From: Calothrix sp. NIES-4105
GTDB taxonomy: Bacteria; Cyanobacteriota; Cyanobacteriia; Cyanobacteriales; Nostocaceae
Assembly (NCBI RefSeq): GCF_002368415.1
Contig: NZ_AP018290.1
Span: 2,235,470 to 2,299,469 of the forward strand
Length of the DNA: 64,000 nt
Direction: 5' to 3'
Part shown: piece by piece, positions 26,863 to 35,696 of the stretch
Layout: every line of letters starts with the position of its first letter
Position numbering within the stretch: the stretch's first letter is position 1
Program-made: the position numbers and the translations under genes
Notes under the pieces: model-generated
Told to the model about the DNA's origin: nothing
Databases searched by the model: none
The model's input: only the letters and a program-made list of their open reading frames with translations

Positions 26863-27546
26863 CTAGCTTCTAAATAATCTTGTATATAATGTCTCATGCT
26901 GCATACTCGCGAGTGATACACCCCAGCTGCAACAACTCAAGTCATCATCTTCTAACTTTAGTACAGACTCAACCGCACTCGTCAATAATGGCTGTAAATT
27001 TAGTAATAGTTGCTGACCTGTAGTTTGTCCCAGAGGAATTAGTTTAACTCCAGCAGTTACTAAGTTACTTACCCAGCTATGTAAATATCCAAGTAAGGCT
27101 GCTTTAATATCTATATGCCAATATGCTGTAGCAATACCAAACGCTACCGCATAATTACATCTGGCGCCAACTTTGTCACTAATTATCTTAATATCTGGCT
27201 GAAGCTTTTCGAGTAATTGAATTAACGACCGTCCCATTTGCAAACTACTGTTGCGTAACTCTTCAGTTTCTCGCACTGCTGTTAACCACATATTCCAGCG
27301 TGCAAGTGCTTCAAAATCAAGATTTTGCAATGCTTTATATACACGTACTATCACTGCTGCTTCTAAACGAATGGCGCCATATTCTAATTCAGCAGTTAGC
27401 CAATGCGTGAGAGTATCATGGCATGTAATTACATTATGTTCTATCAGCGTTTCCAAACCTTCCGAATAACTATATGCACCGACAGGTAAAGCTGGACTAG
27501 CAAGCTGTAAAAGCCAAAGAAGATTAGTACTAGTGATGGTGTCCAT
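26863..27546 (-). CDS. ureF: Urease accessory protein UreF
   Basis: The ATG at 27546 ([10 protein letters not shown]) is chosen over the GTG at 27552. About 227 residues, all helical. Family marks are [20 protein letters not shown] near the N-terminus and the conserved EGLE. UreF works with UreD and UreG as the chaperone complex that loads nickel into urease. The start overlaps the ureE 3' end by 17 nt, so translation is probably coupled. Confidence 0.95.
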   Translation of the reverse strand: MDTITSTNLLWLLQLASPALPVGAYSYSEGLETLIEHNVITCHDTLTHWLTAELEYGAIRLEAAVIVRVYKALQNLDFEALARWNMWLTAVRETEELRNSSLQMGRSLIQLLEKLQPDIKIISDKVGARCNYAVAFGIATAYWHIDIKAALLGYLHSWVSNLVTAGVKLIPLGQTTGQQLLLNLQPLLTSAVESVLKLEDDDLSCCSWGVSLASMQHETLYTRLFRS

Positions 27547-27964
27547 AAGCACCAGTTTCGGGATGAAATGTAGAAATTTCAGCTTTTACGTGTAATCCCA
27601 AGTGTTCAAGCATTGATTGTAAAACACTATCCGGCGCCAATCGTAAATAATGAGGTGTAATTTCGACTGGTACGTGACGATTACCTAAATGATAAGCCGC
27701 GCGGAGTAAATCAAACTCATTGTGTGCGGTAACTGTAATTACAGGTTCAGGTTTTGCAATAATCCGAACAAGTGTTTCATTTTCATCAACTAAAATATCA
27801 TTATTCTGTAATACAGTTCCGCGCGGTAAACGCAAAAACAAAGTCTTACCATCTTCAGTCTCAAAACGATGACGACTGCGAGTACGCTCGGATGCTGTCA
27901 GCGCTAGCGTTAGAGTTACTACCGCATCTGGGTTTGGTGGTAGGCGCCGGGTAACTGTTAACAT
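27530..27964 (-). CDS. ureE: Urease nickel metallochaperone UreE
   Basis: A 144-residue two-domain protein that hands nickel to the UreDFG complex. The N-terminal peptide-binding half includes [18 protein letters not shown]. The C-terminal metal-binding half includes [12 protein letters not shown], and a short histidine tail (GAYGHHH) ends it. The tail is modest compared with His-rich bacterial UreE. First gene of the ureEFG operon, divergent from the DUF3598 gene. Confidence 0.95.
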   Translation of the reverse strand: MLTVTRRLPPNPDAVVTLTLALTASERTRSRHRFETEDGKTLFLRLPRGTVLQNNDILVDENETLVRIIAKPEPVITVTAHNEFDLLRAAYHLGNRHVPVEITPHYLRLAPDSVLQSMLEHLGLHVKAEISTFHPETGAYGHHH

Positions 27965-27989
27965 TTTTTACAATATGCGAGGTCTAAAT

Positions 27990-28775
27990 ATGATTATTAC
28001 AGATTTGCAAGAGAAAAACTGGGATAATTTTTTTGCAAACCATTTGCAGGATTGGCAGGGTGTTTGCACAAAATATTCACCTCAAGGTGAAATGTTTGAA
28101 TACTTTGAAAGCTTAAGAAGTTTTCGTGGTAATCAAGAAAAAACTCAGGTAATTCAAAACAACGAGTATAAATACCCTGATGGTAGAATAGTCGAGAAAA
28201 CATGGCAAATCAACAAACAGCAAGATAATTTAGCTGATGGTCTATGTCACGTAGCAATTCCAGCAATGCGGACTTTGTTTTTTGAGCAAGGCGCCGCTGT
28301 ATGGTTTAAAAAGGAACTTGAAGTAGGGGTTAATTTCGCTGTTGAATTATTGTTGAAAGTAGAAAATGGTCGTAATAGTGTAACAACTCATTACGATGGT
28401 GAGGGCAATTTAATCAGAGCAACATGTATCCGGGAAGACATTAATGGTTCGCAGATTCAACATTGGACAGATGAAATGAATCTACTCCCAAAAAGAGATT
28501 TTAGTGGTAATTGGCAAGGCACTTCAATAACAATGTTACCAGATTTACAGGTTTCAGATTCTGTAAAAAGACAGTTACACTTTCCCATAGAAGGTAATAA
28601 AAATTTCTTTTTTCCTAGTGGGATTTCGGTAAGTTGTCCTAGTCGAATAGCTCTTGGTACCAAGTTTACTATCGTTGCGAATCTAGTAACAGCATTGCAC
28701 TTACAACAACTTGCGGTTAACTATGATGATAATGGCGCCTTCACTGATGTGAAGTTGGAATTATTCTCGCTGTAG
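27990..28775 (+). CDS. DUF3598 family protein
   Basis: About 261 residues from the ATG at 27990 (MIITDLQEKNW); an upstream ATG at 27975 is possible. The N-terminal motif NWDNFFANHLQDWQG followed by KYSPQG is characteristic of DUF3598. That cyanobacterial family has two calycin-like beta-barrel halves and is thought to bind small hydrophobic ligands or pigments. No signal peptide. Divergent from ureE with a 25-nt gap, so the two share a compact promoter region. Confidence 0.8.
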   Translation: MIITDLQEKNWDNFFANHLQDWQGVCTKYSPQGEMFEYFESLRSFRGNQEKTQVIQNNEYKYPDGRIVEKTWQINKQQDNLADGLCHVAIPAMRTLFFEQGAAVWFKKELEVGVNFAVELLLKVENGRNSVTTHYDGEGNLIRATCIREDINGSQIQHWTDEMNLLPKRDFSGNWQGTSITMLPDLQVSDSVKRQLHFPIEGNKNFFFPSGISVSCPSRIALGTKFTIVANLVTALHLQQLAVNYDDNGAFTDVKLELFSL

Positions 28776-29036
28776 TCTATCTAATTGCTTTTGTGGTTCA
28801 AAGAGAAATTTTTTAACCACAAAGGACACAAAGTAGACGAAGGTAAGAGCCATTTTACAGAAACATACCCACTTAGACAGGGGTACTTCAGCAAAGCCAA
28901 CGTATATAATTTTTTTGTGAATATAGAAATTGTACACGGAATTTTGTCAAGTCTGTTTAATAAAACGTTATAGAGTCTAACCGCCTATTAACGTAGATGA
29001 GTTTATCTTAGAAGCAGTAATAGTACTAATATTTTT
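28776..29036. other. Spacer with an R8 copy
   Basis: AT-rich spacer before the FAD monooxygenase. A short R8 copy (ACCACAAAGGACACAAAG) lies at about 28815-28836. No gene or terminator recognised. Confidence 0.5.
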
Positions 29037-30134
29037 ATGCTTTCAACACAAACAAGAATTGGAATAGTCGGTGGTGGTACTACTGGGCTGTATCTGACTA
29101 TATTATTGAAAAGCCGTGGTTTTGACGTTTCTCTATTTGAACGGGCGCCGAAACCAAGAGTAGATGGATGTGGTATTTTGATGATTGCTAGTGGATTGCA
29201 AGCTTTGTCACTATATGACACAGAACTTAGTAATGAAATTATTCAAGCAGGAATAAAAGTTAGTAGATACGAGTTTTGCAACCTCAAAGGTGACATAGCA
29301 TTTTCCAACTCAGCAGCAGAAACAGAAGCAGCAACTGGTTTTCCTGCTGTTGTCGTGCATCGAGAAGATATCGCAAAAGCATTACTGCGACGTATAAATC
29401 TTGAAAACTTATACTTTGACCATAGTTTAGAATCTGTAGAGTCAAACAATGACAAAGTAACAGCAAAATTTCGTAACGGTCAATCTTGGGAAGGAGACTT
29501 ATTAATTGGTACAGATGGATTAAATTCCAAAGTGCGGAGTTTCGTAGAACCAGAGATTCAACCATCTTATCTTGGAGACATTGTATGGCGAGGAATTATG
29601 CCGAACAACCATACTTTCTCAGAAGGAGACTTTGTAGTATATATGCGCGCGCATGGAGTTTACGCTAACGCATTTAACATCGGTCAAAACCGCTGTCACT
29701 GGGGATTTTTCATTGAACGCGAACAAGCAGAAGACGAAAAGGGACTACCCGCACCACAAAATACTCAAATACCACCAGAAGAATTCGCAAAACTCCCCGA
29801 TGTCATGCGTCAAACCATTGAAATGACACCTCAAGAAAATATAGTTTGTCGCTACTCCTACGATATTAATCCAATGCAGCGAATAGTTGCAGACCGAGTA
29901 ATAATATTAGGAGACGCAGCACACGCAAAAAGTCCATCCAGAGCGCAAGGAATGAGTAGCGGACTCGAAGATGCTGTAGTATTTGCAAACTACTTAACAT
30001 CATCAGCTACAGTTGACGAAGCATTAGCAACATTTGAAAAAGAACGTTTGCCAATCATACACGAATTACAGCTAACTAGCCGCGAAATGAGCCAAAAAAC
30101 AGGACGAACTAAAAAACTTCAAACTGTTAAATAA
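29037..30134 (+). CDS. FAD-dependent monooxygenase (PHBH-type)
   Basis: A 365-residue class A flavoprotein monooxygenase. The N-terminal Rossmann motif GIVGGGTTGLYL (residues 9-20) binds the FAD ADP moiety. The DG motif GTDGLNSKVR lies near residue 158. The GD motif ILGDAAHAKSP, near residue 290, binds the FAD ribose. Members hydroxylate aromatic or polyketide-like substrates using NAD(P)H and oxygen. The substrate is unknown; no biosynthetic cluster surrounds it. Confidence 0.92.
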   Translation: MLSTQTRIGIVGGGTTGLYLTILLKSRGFDVSLFERAPKPRVDGCGILMIASGLQALSLYDTELSNEIIQAGIKVSRYEFCNLKGDIAFSNSAAETEAATGFPAVVVHREDIAKALLRRINLENLYFDHSLESVESNNDKVTAKFRNGQSWEGDLLIGTDGLNSKVRSFVEPEIQPSYLGDIVWRGIMPNNHTFSEGDFVVYMRAHGVYANAFNIGQNRCHWGFFIEREQAEDEKGLPAPQNTQIPPEEFAKLPDVMRQTIEMTPQENIVCRYSYDINPMQRIVADRVIILGDAAHAKSPSRAQGMSSGLEDAVVFANYLTSSATVDEALATFEKERLPIIHELQLTSREMSQKTGRTKKLQTVK

Positions 30135-30146
30135 TAAGTTATATAT

Positions 30147-30170
30147 GGGACGGCTGGTGACAGCCATCCC
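30147..30170 (+). terminator. Hairpin after the FAD monooxygenase
   Basis: GGGA.GGCTG paired with CAGCC.TCCC around a GTGA loop, 12 nt after the stop. No T run follows, so it may be a processing or stabilising hairpin and not a classical terminator. Confidence 0.5.
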
Positions 30171-30275
30171 ACAAGATTATTACAAAATTATTCTATGTAA
30201 ATTCCATTGAGAAAGGCGCCAGTCGGCGTTATCTGTCATAATAGATTTGAAATCCTTATAAGTATTACAAATCAT

Positions 30276-30380
30276 ATGAAAGCATATGAATTTCCTACTC
30301 AACTAACCGCTGAAGGCAAAATTGAACTACCAGATAATATTTTGCACTGCTTGTCACAAAATCAACAACTTAAATATTAA
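30276..30380 (+). pseudogene. Truncated antitoxin-like stub
   Basis: 34 codons, MKAYEFPTQLTAEGKIELPD then a stop after NQQLKY. It resembles the N-terminus of small cyanobacterial antitoxins (pattern YEFPxxxTxxGxxELP) that normally run to 70-80 residues. No toxin gene follows. Probably a relic of a toxin-antitoxin pair. Confidence 0.5.
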
Positions 30381-30530
30381 ATTCTAGATTTCGCTTGTCA
30401 TCAACGTTTTGCTGCTTATTAAACTGTTTTATTTGATAAATACTATAGTATCATTTAGTAAAGTATGAATACATTAAATAATGAAAAGTATTTGTGAAGT
30501 GTTTGTGTAGTCAATTAAGAACCAAAAGAA

Positions 30531-30550
30531 GGACAGGCGAGATGCCTATC
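30531..30550. repeat. R3 palindrome
   Basis: GACAGGCGAGATGCCTATC, a member of the CAGGCGAGACGCCTG family. It holds the stop codon of the frameshifted acetyltransferase on the minus strand. Confidence 0.7.
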
Positions 30551-31092
30551 CTACGGAATTGGATTTAAAATTGTTAAAAAGTTTGTACTCGACTGTGTGA
30601 AGGGTGTTGCCGCTTAAGTTTTGTTTGTCATATGAGTTAACAATTATCCCGCCCAAGCGTTCGGGAATCCTGCGACTTGGGTAATTATCTCTATCTACAG
30701 GGTAGATAAGATAGTCAAAATCAAGGTTTTGCTCTGCCCAGTCCTTTAATGCGCGAATTGTTTCAATTCCGTAACAATTGCCATGTGCGGATTTTTTTAG
30801 CCAAATTCCAAGTTCCGGTGTTTTCGTATTTACGTTGTGGATTCCAGTGCAGCCTAAAAACTCTTGTGTATCTTTTTTTTATAATTACTAGCTGTAGATT
30901 TGAGCCTTGGTTTAACCCCTTTACAGACTCATTTATGAACGATTCTGTCTCAAATACGTCGTTTGCAGGTCGAGGCATCATGTAAGTGGTTATTTCTGTC
31001 GTGAATTCTTTGAATATCTCGCTCTTATACTGCATAGCTATTGGTTTAAGCAAAAGTCTATCAGTATAAATTTCTATTTCTAAAAGGTTCAT
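30546..31092 (-). pseudogene. GNAT acetyltransferase interrupted by a frameshift
   Basis: The first about 74 residues (TDRLLLKPIAMQYKSEIF ... NLQLVIIKK) match the start of a RimJ/RimL-type acetyltransferase. Frame is lost at an 8-base A run on the coding strand (plus-strand T run 30873-30880). Dropping one base restores a continuous frame (DTQEFLGCTGIHN ... ELGIWLKKSAHGNCYGIETI ... RIPERLGG) down to a stop at 30546-30548. Together they give a normal-length enzyme of about 180 residues with the usual strand-helix acetyl-CoA site. It could be a recent pseudogene, slippage-controlled expression or a sequencing error. Confidence 0.8.
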
Positions 31093-31226
31093 ACTTATAT
31101 TTATTTTTATAGTGAGTTTTGATTTTAACTTTATTTATATAGCTAATAATACTGATAAAAATTATAAACGCTTTTTACAACACGAGTATTCTCAGTATGA
31201 TAGATAACAAAATCTCATACAAAAGT

Positions 31227-31251
31227 CATCCTATCTTTAGGATGATTTTTT
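31227..31251 (+). terminator. Rho-independent terminator-like hairpin
   Basis: CATCCTA / TAGGATG with a 4-nt loop, followed by ATTTTTT. A clear plus-strand terminator shape with no obvious intact plus-strand gene just upstream, so it may belong to lost or noncoding transcription. Confidence 0.6.
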
Positions 31252-31381
31252 GAAAATTACGCTATGATTTATCTAAAGTTTTGTTAAGATACCCCTAAGA
31301 GCAAATTTTTAACGGAATTCAATGCTCAGGGTGTGGAGGAATAAATACTACCAGTTCACTAACACGATTGAGGATAAAACG

Positions 31382-31519
31382 ATGGACAGCTATATTTTCT
31401 TCGATAATGCCCTCCGAATTTTCGTCAATGCCTTTTTGGCTTCTGCAATACTGCTTATGGCAGCTTCTGGTATTGGTTTAGCTGTAATTGAATCGATAGA
31501 GAAGGCTAGTGACCGTTAA
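31382..31519 (+). CDS. Small single-helix membrane protein, 45 aa
   Basis: Start at 31382 (MDSYIFFDNALRIF), with GAGGA 8 nt upstream; the ATG at 31322 lacks a site. One membrane helix at about residues 13-37, followed by a short charged tail (ESIEKASDR). No family recognised. Its size recalls small photosynthetic or cytochrome-complex subunits, but no sequence match is evident and none is claimed. Confidence 0.55.
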   Translation: MDSYIFFDNALRIFVNAFLASAILLMAASGIGLAVIESIEKASDR

Positions 31520-31753
31520 GTAATATCAGTAGATTCAAGAAAAGGGCATTCTCATCCCCACTTTTGATTTATTCTATCTTAACAACAGTACACATGTACA
31601 TTTAATTGTGTTTGAATTGTTGCTTGCTAGTGTTCACCAGCAGAGACACTGAGAATACTAAATGTGAAAGTCTGATTTTGCAACTAGGTTTTATAAAACC
31701 TTTAGGGTGCAATAAGCAATACGATGAGCGACTAACGAACCCAGCAAGCAACG

Positions 31754-32178
31754 ATGGGCTTTGATAAAACACTTTTCGCACTCGTTCAAAGTCAAGTTAC
31801 AGAGGCATTCCGTCCAGAGTACAACTTTTGCAGTAATAACCTTGGCAGCAACTGCTTGTGACGGTTATCTACAGATGACGAAGCGCACGGGTTTGTAGTT
31901 AGCGCTATCTAAAATGAATCCTAACGGCGAAGCTTTCCCCATCAATAATACCCAAGGGTACTGCGCCCTTGCCGCAGGCAGGGTGTTGAGTAATTTTTAT
32001 GAAGTGATATATAGGATATTTAATAAACTGCATTTGCTGTAGCTACCGATCTAGTGCTAGCAAACGGGTATGTTACAGAAATTGAACAAAGTTTTCCAGA
32101 TGATTTATATCAAAGCCTGAATATATTAGACGAAACCGCCACAAAGATTGTAAAAGTCATGATAATTAAGAATCGGAC
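31754..32178 (+). pseudogene. Degenerate upstream copy of the TerB-like gene
   Basis: The pieces align with the intact gene at 32343. The start MGFDKTLF aligns with MGLFDKVL; after a shift of frame, FAVITLAATACDGYL aligns with FAAITLSAIASDGYL; and AVATDLVLANGYVTEIEQ through ATKIVKVMIIKNR aligns with AVATDLILVDGVLAQEEK through ATQIVEVMLIKNR. The middle about 60 residues are missing or replaced by unrelated sequence (about 31900-32035). Clearly a decayed tandem duplicate. Confidence 0.8.
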
Positions 32179-32342
32179 GAGCGGAAATTTACCCATACTT
32201 AACCGAGGGTGTTAGTTTTTACTGAATATAGGGAATACTGAGATTACCAGAAAAGAGACATTGCACAAGTTACGATGCCTACCATCCATATAACAAGTGT
32301 AATGTCATCTTGAAATATTTCCAACAAAAGGATAACACTAAA

Positions 32343-32786
32343 ATGGGTTTATTTGACAAAGTACTCGGTAATAATACGGTAAAAGAACTGATGACTCCGG
32401 CAGAAGCTTTTGCCGCTATTACTTTGTCTGCAATTGCGTCTGATGGATATCTTTCTGAAGATGAAACACGGGCAATTTCGACAGCGTTGTCTCGAATGAA
32501 GTTATACCGCAGCTACTCAAACGACGTGATGCAGCGGATGTTTGACAAGCTTTTGGGTATTTTACGTCATGAAGGAATAAACGGTTTGTTCGACACTGCG
32601 AAAGAGTCTTTACCTTATGATATGCGGGAGTCAGCATTTGCCGTTGCTACCGATTTGATTTTGGTCGATGGAGTCCTCGCTCAAGAAGAAAAAGAGTTTT
32701 TAAACGACTTGTACCTAGCTTTGAATTTAGACAGCGAAGTTGCAACTCAAATTGTTGAGGTCATGTTAATCAAAAATCGCGGCTAA
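32343..32786 (+). CDS. TerB-like (tellurite resistance domain) protein
   Basis: Start at 32343 (MGLFDKVLGN) after AAGGA; an upstream ATG at 32310 adds only low-complexity residues. 147 residues, all helical. Acidic, metal-binding-type motifs occur at about 33-40 (SDGYLSED) and in VDGVLAQEEKEF near 107-118. TerB domains bind divalent metal and occur in stress-response and membrane-associated complexes. No ter operon partners are nearby. A degenerate copy lies just upstream. Confidence 0.8.
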   Translation: MGLFDKVLGNNTVKELMTPAEAFAAITLSAIASDGYLSEDETRAISTALSRMKLYRSYSNDVMQRMFDKLLGILRHEGINGLFDTAKESLPYDMRESAFAVATDLILVDGVLAQEEKEFLNDLYLALNLDSEVATQIVEVMLIKNRG

Positions 32787-32796
32787 TGGCAACGCT

Positions 32797-32867
32797 GGCA
32801 ACGGATTAGAACGGATGTAACAGATGATATAGATAATTTATCCGTTACATCCGTTACATCCGTTGCC
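32797..32867. repeat. R2 inverted repeat
   Basis: GGCAACGGATT..AACGGATGTAAC against ATCCGTTACATCCGTTGCC, forming a hairpin of about 70 nt after the TerB-like gene. Further copies are at 38720-38822 and, as one arm, 48265-48294. Confidence 0.85.
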
Positions 32868-33150
32868 AATATTTGCTTTCTTTGAAGAATTTGTTTATAA
32901 ATGTTTCTTGGTAAACATTTTTAACGGAAAAATAGTAACTATGAACTTTCCAGTATACATAAGTCAAAAAATCTACCATTATCCTACGTTTAGAACACGG
33001 CGCCATACTTTGACAAATTAAAGTAAGAATGTTAACCTCTACACTTCCTATATTAAGTAAAAAAATATAGGATTTAAGGACTTTTATCCCTGCGTTATTC
33101 ACTAACGCTGGAATATAAAAAAACGAACCTTTGAAATAAATCTAAGTAAG
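32868..33150. other. Spacer upstream of murF
   Basis: AT-rich, with no credible frame. It must carry the murF promoter; no unambiguous -35/-10 pair was identified. Confidence 0.4.
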
Positions 33151-34524
33151 ATGTCCTGTTCTGCTTCCCTCACTCAGCTAATTGAAGCTACTGGCGCCAA
33201 GCCGTCAAATGTACTGAATACAGCATTAGATAATATATGTATAGGTATACAAACAGACACTAGATTGATTCAGCCGGGTGAAGTATTTGTAGCTTTGCGC
33301 GGTGAAAAATTTGATGGACATAATTTTGTATCTATGGCAATTGAAAAAGGCGCTATAGCAGCAATTGTTGATTTTGAATATCAAAATTTAGAATTGCCTG
33401 TACTCCAAGTAAAAAATACATTAACAGCGTACCAAAATATCGCGCGTTGGTGGCGAGATAGTCTTGATATTCCAGTGATTGGGGTAACTGGTTCTGTAGG
33501 TAAAACTACTACTAAAGAGTTAATAGCTGCTGTTTTAGCTACACAAGGTAAGGTTCACAAAACACATGCGAACTTTAATAATGAAATTGGTGTACCAAAG
33601 ACTTTATTGTCCGTTGGCAAGGAAGACGATTTTGCTGTAATTGAAATGGCAATGCGTGGGATGGGGCAAATTGCTGATTTAACGCATATCGCGCGTCCTA
33701 CAATTGGAGTGATAACTAACGTCGGAACCGCGCATATTGAGTTACTAGGTTCAGAAGAAGCAATTGCCCAAGCCAAATGCGAGTTATTAGCCGAAATGCC
33801 TGATAACGGTGTAGCTATTCTCAACCACGATAACCCCTTGTTAATGGAAATGGCTGCAAAAGTTTGGCAGGGTGAAGTTATTACCTATGGATTATCGGGT
33901 GGTGATATCCAAGGCAAGCTTATTGATAACCATATAATCGAAGTTGCAGGAATGCGATTACCTTTACCCCTTGCAGGGCGCCATAATGCGACTAATTACT
34001 TAGCCGCTTTAGCTGTAGCGAAAGTGCTTGATATTAACTGGTCTTCATTACAATCAGGTGTAGAAGTGCATATGCCTTCTGGACGTTCGCAACAATTTAC
34101 GTTACCCAACGATGTGGTAATTTTGGATGAAACCTATAATGCGGCGCCGGAAGCAATGTTAGCAGCATTGAATTTACTCGCAGAAACACCAGGTAAACGT
34201 CACATTGCTGTATTAGGCGCTATGAAAGAATTAGGCGAACGTTCACAGCAGTTGCATCAGCACGTTGGAGAGATGGTAAAAAATCTAAAATTAGATGCGC
34301 TGCTCGTATTAGTTGATGGACAAGATGCTGAGACAATAGTTAAGAGTGCAGAAGGAATTCCATCTGAATGTTTTACTTGTCATGCTGAAATGGTCGCGCG
34401 GTTAAAGTCGTATGTAAAAGCTGGTGACCGTTTACTATTCAAAGCTGCACATTCGGTAGGGTTAGAAAAAGTAGTCAACCAGTTGCGCGTCGAATGTAGC
34501 ATAGGTGTCTCGCCTGTGCTGTAG
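33151..34524 (+). CDS. murF: UDP-N-acetylmuramoyl-tripeptide--D-Ala-D-Ala ligase
   Basis: A 457-residue Mur ligase that adds D-Ala-D-Ala to UDP-MurNAc-tripeptide, the last cytoplasmic step of peptidoglycan precursor synthesis. The N-terminal UDP-binding domain has TDTRLIQPGEVFVALRG. The ATP-binding loop is GSVGKTTTKE (114-123). HANFNNEIGVP and NVGTAHIE are family signatures, and the C-terminal domain begins near ILDETYNAAPEAM. The last residues (IGVSPVL) and the stop lie inside an R3 palindrome, so the natural C-terminus appears replaced. It is otherwise complete. Confidence 0.96.
   Translation: MSCSASLTQLIEATGAKPSNVLNTALDNICIGIQTDTRLIQPGEVFVALRGEKFDGHNFVSMAIEKGAIAAIVDFEYQNLELPVLQVKNTLTAYQNIARWWRDSLDIPVIGVTGSVGKTTTKELIAAVLATQGKVHKTHANFNNEIGVPKTLLSVGKEDDFAVIEMAMRGMGQIADLTHIARPTIGVITNVGTAHIELLGSEEAIAQAKCELLAEMPDNGVAILNHDNPLLMEMAAKVWQGEVITYGLSGGDIQGKLIDNHIIEVAGMRLPLPLAGRHNATNYLAALAVAKVLDINWSSLQSGVEVHMPSGRSQQFTLPNDVVILDETYNAAPEAMLAALNLLAETPGKRHIAVLGAMKELGERSQQLHQHVGEMVKNLKLDALLVLVDGQDAETIVKSAEGIPSECFTCHAEMVARLKSYVKAGDRLLFKAAHSVGLEKVVNQLRVECSIGVSPVL
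34498..34523. repeat. R3 palindrome at the murF 3' end
   Basis: GCATAGGTGTCTCGCCTGTGC overlaps the last murF codons and supplies its TAG. Same family as at 10366, 19163, 30531, 35613, 57086 and 63885. Confidence 0.75.
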
Positions 34525-34592
34525 TCAGGCAAGATACAGTAAGCATAAAGGCTATTTTATATACGCTAAAATACGCAGGCAAATAGTAATAG

Positions 34593-34616
34593 TAAGGTGG
34601 GCACTGCCCACCCTAC
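34593..34616. repeat. R5 palindrome
   Basis: AAGGTGGGCACTGCCCACCC; a second copy is at 61333-61355 (GGTGGGCAGTGCCCACC). A short perfect-stem dispersed repeat. Confidence 0.7.
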
Positions 34617-34756
34617 GGAGATTACAGACAGTCACAACAATATTACGATTCTGTTATGGAATAACGGCGCCTTAGTTGCAGTAAGAGCGATAACTCACGT
34701 TCCTTGAAGTGGCAACTTATAATAAAATAATTGAACTAAGAGTGAAATCAAAAATT

Positions 34757-35482
34757 ATGCTTAGTGACCCAGAGAAAATTGCGTTACCAAGCACAAAAGA
34801 ATTACCTTGTTCAGATGATACGCCTGTGGATAACGAAGACCAGAATTTTTTGCCCAATGTTCTATTGTTTTTACTTAACTCAATTTGGGCATCTCGGATG
34901 GATTGGTTCTTCGGCGTAGATATGGGAATTTATCATACAACAGGTGTTAGTCCGAGGGTGCCTGTAGTGCCCGATGGATTTCTTAGTTTAGGAGTTCCGC
35001 GCAAAAAAGACGGAGAATCTCGCAGAAGCTATGGAGTTTGGGAAGAAAATGAAGTAGTACCGATTTTTGCGTTAGAGGTAGTATCTCACACACCAGGCAA
35101 TGAATACGACCAGAAGCGTGATATCTACGCTAAACTTGGCGTGCTTTACTATATAATTTATAACCCTCTACATTGGTATCGTGACCAACATCAACCGTTT
35201 GAAGTGTATAAGCTGGTAGACAAATCATATCAATTGCAAATTGGTGAACCTTATTGGATGCCAGAAGTCGGTTTGGGTATAGGAAGATATCGAGGTATAT
35301 TTGCTGGTATCTCACAAGAATTATTGTGTTGGTACTCAGAAGCAGGAAACCGTTATTTAACAGCAGATGAGAATGCGTTTTATCAGCAACAGCGCGCGGA
35401 ACAGGAACGACAACGCGCGGAAAGGCTAGCAGAGTATTTGCGTTCTATTGGTATTGACCCCGATAATTTACCAAGTAACTAA
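34757..35482 (+). CDS. Uma2-family PD-(D/E)XK nuclease-like protein, copy 1
   Basis: The ATG at 34757 (MLSDPEKIALP) is preferred over a GTG at 34709. 241 residues. The core has VVPDGFLSLG (acidic residue), FALEVVSHTPGNEYDQKRDIY (E and K of the nuclease-like site) and GVLYYIIYNP. The C-terminus has a coiled coil with repeats of RAEQERQ. Uma2/DUF820 proteins are hugely expanded in cyanobacteria; biological role unknown. Two other Uma2 genes are in this window. Confidence 0.88.
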   Translation: MLSDPEKIALPSTKELPCSDDTPVDNEDQNFLPNVLLFLLNSIWASRMDWFFGVDMGIYHTTGVSPRVPVVPDGFLSLGVPRKKDGESRRSYGVWEENEVVPIFALEVVSHTPGNEYDQKRDIYAKLGVLYYIIYNPLHWYRDQHQPFEVYKLVDKSYQLQIGEPYWMPEVGLGIGRYRGIFAGISQELLCWYSEAGNRYLTADENAFYQQQRAEQERQRAERLAEYLRSIGIDPDNLPSN

Positions 35483-35648
35483 TTGGCGCCTGTGGTCAGG
35501 TGCGTGAAAGCAGTTAAATTTTTCTCCAATCGTGAAGATTGTAATGGCTTTCACACACCCTACTCTTGCTCTGTGTCAAGAGTGTCTCTGTGGTAAAAAA
35601 TAAATATGGTGACTGCACAGGCGAGGACGCCCGTGCCACAAAAGATAA
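35483..35648. other. Spacer with imperfect palindrome and R3 copy
   Basis: An inverted pair GTGCGTGAAAGC..GCTTTCACACAC lies at 35501-35562, and an R3 copy (CACAGGCGAGGACGCCCGTG) at about 35613-35640. It separates convergent Uma2 and clpC. Confidence 0.6.
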
Positions 35649-35682
35649 AAAAAGGGCACGGCGGTGCCGCACCCTTATTTAA
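35649..35682 (-). terminator. Terminator of clpC
   Basis: On the minus strand, an AAGGG..CCCTT stem with a GC-rich, partly mismatched interior is followed by six T. It lies about 15-45 nt after the clpC stop. Confidence 0.7.
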
Positions 35683-35696
35683 GTTGAGGTTACAAT

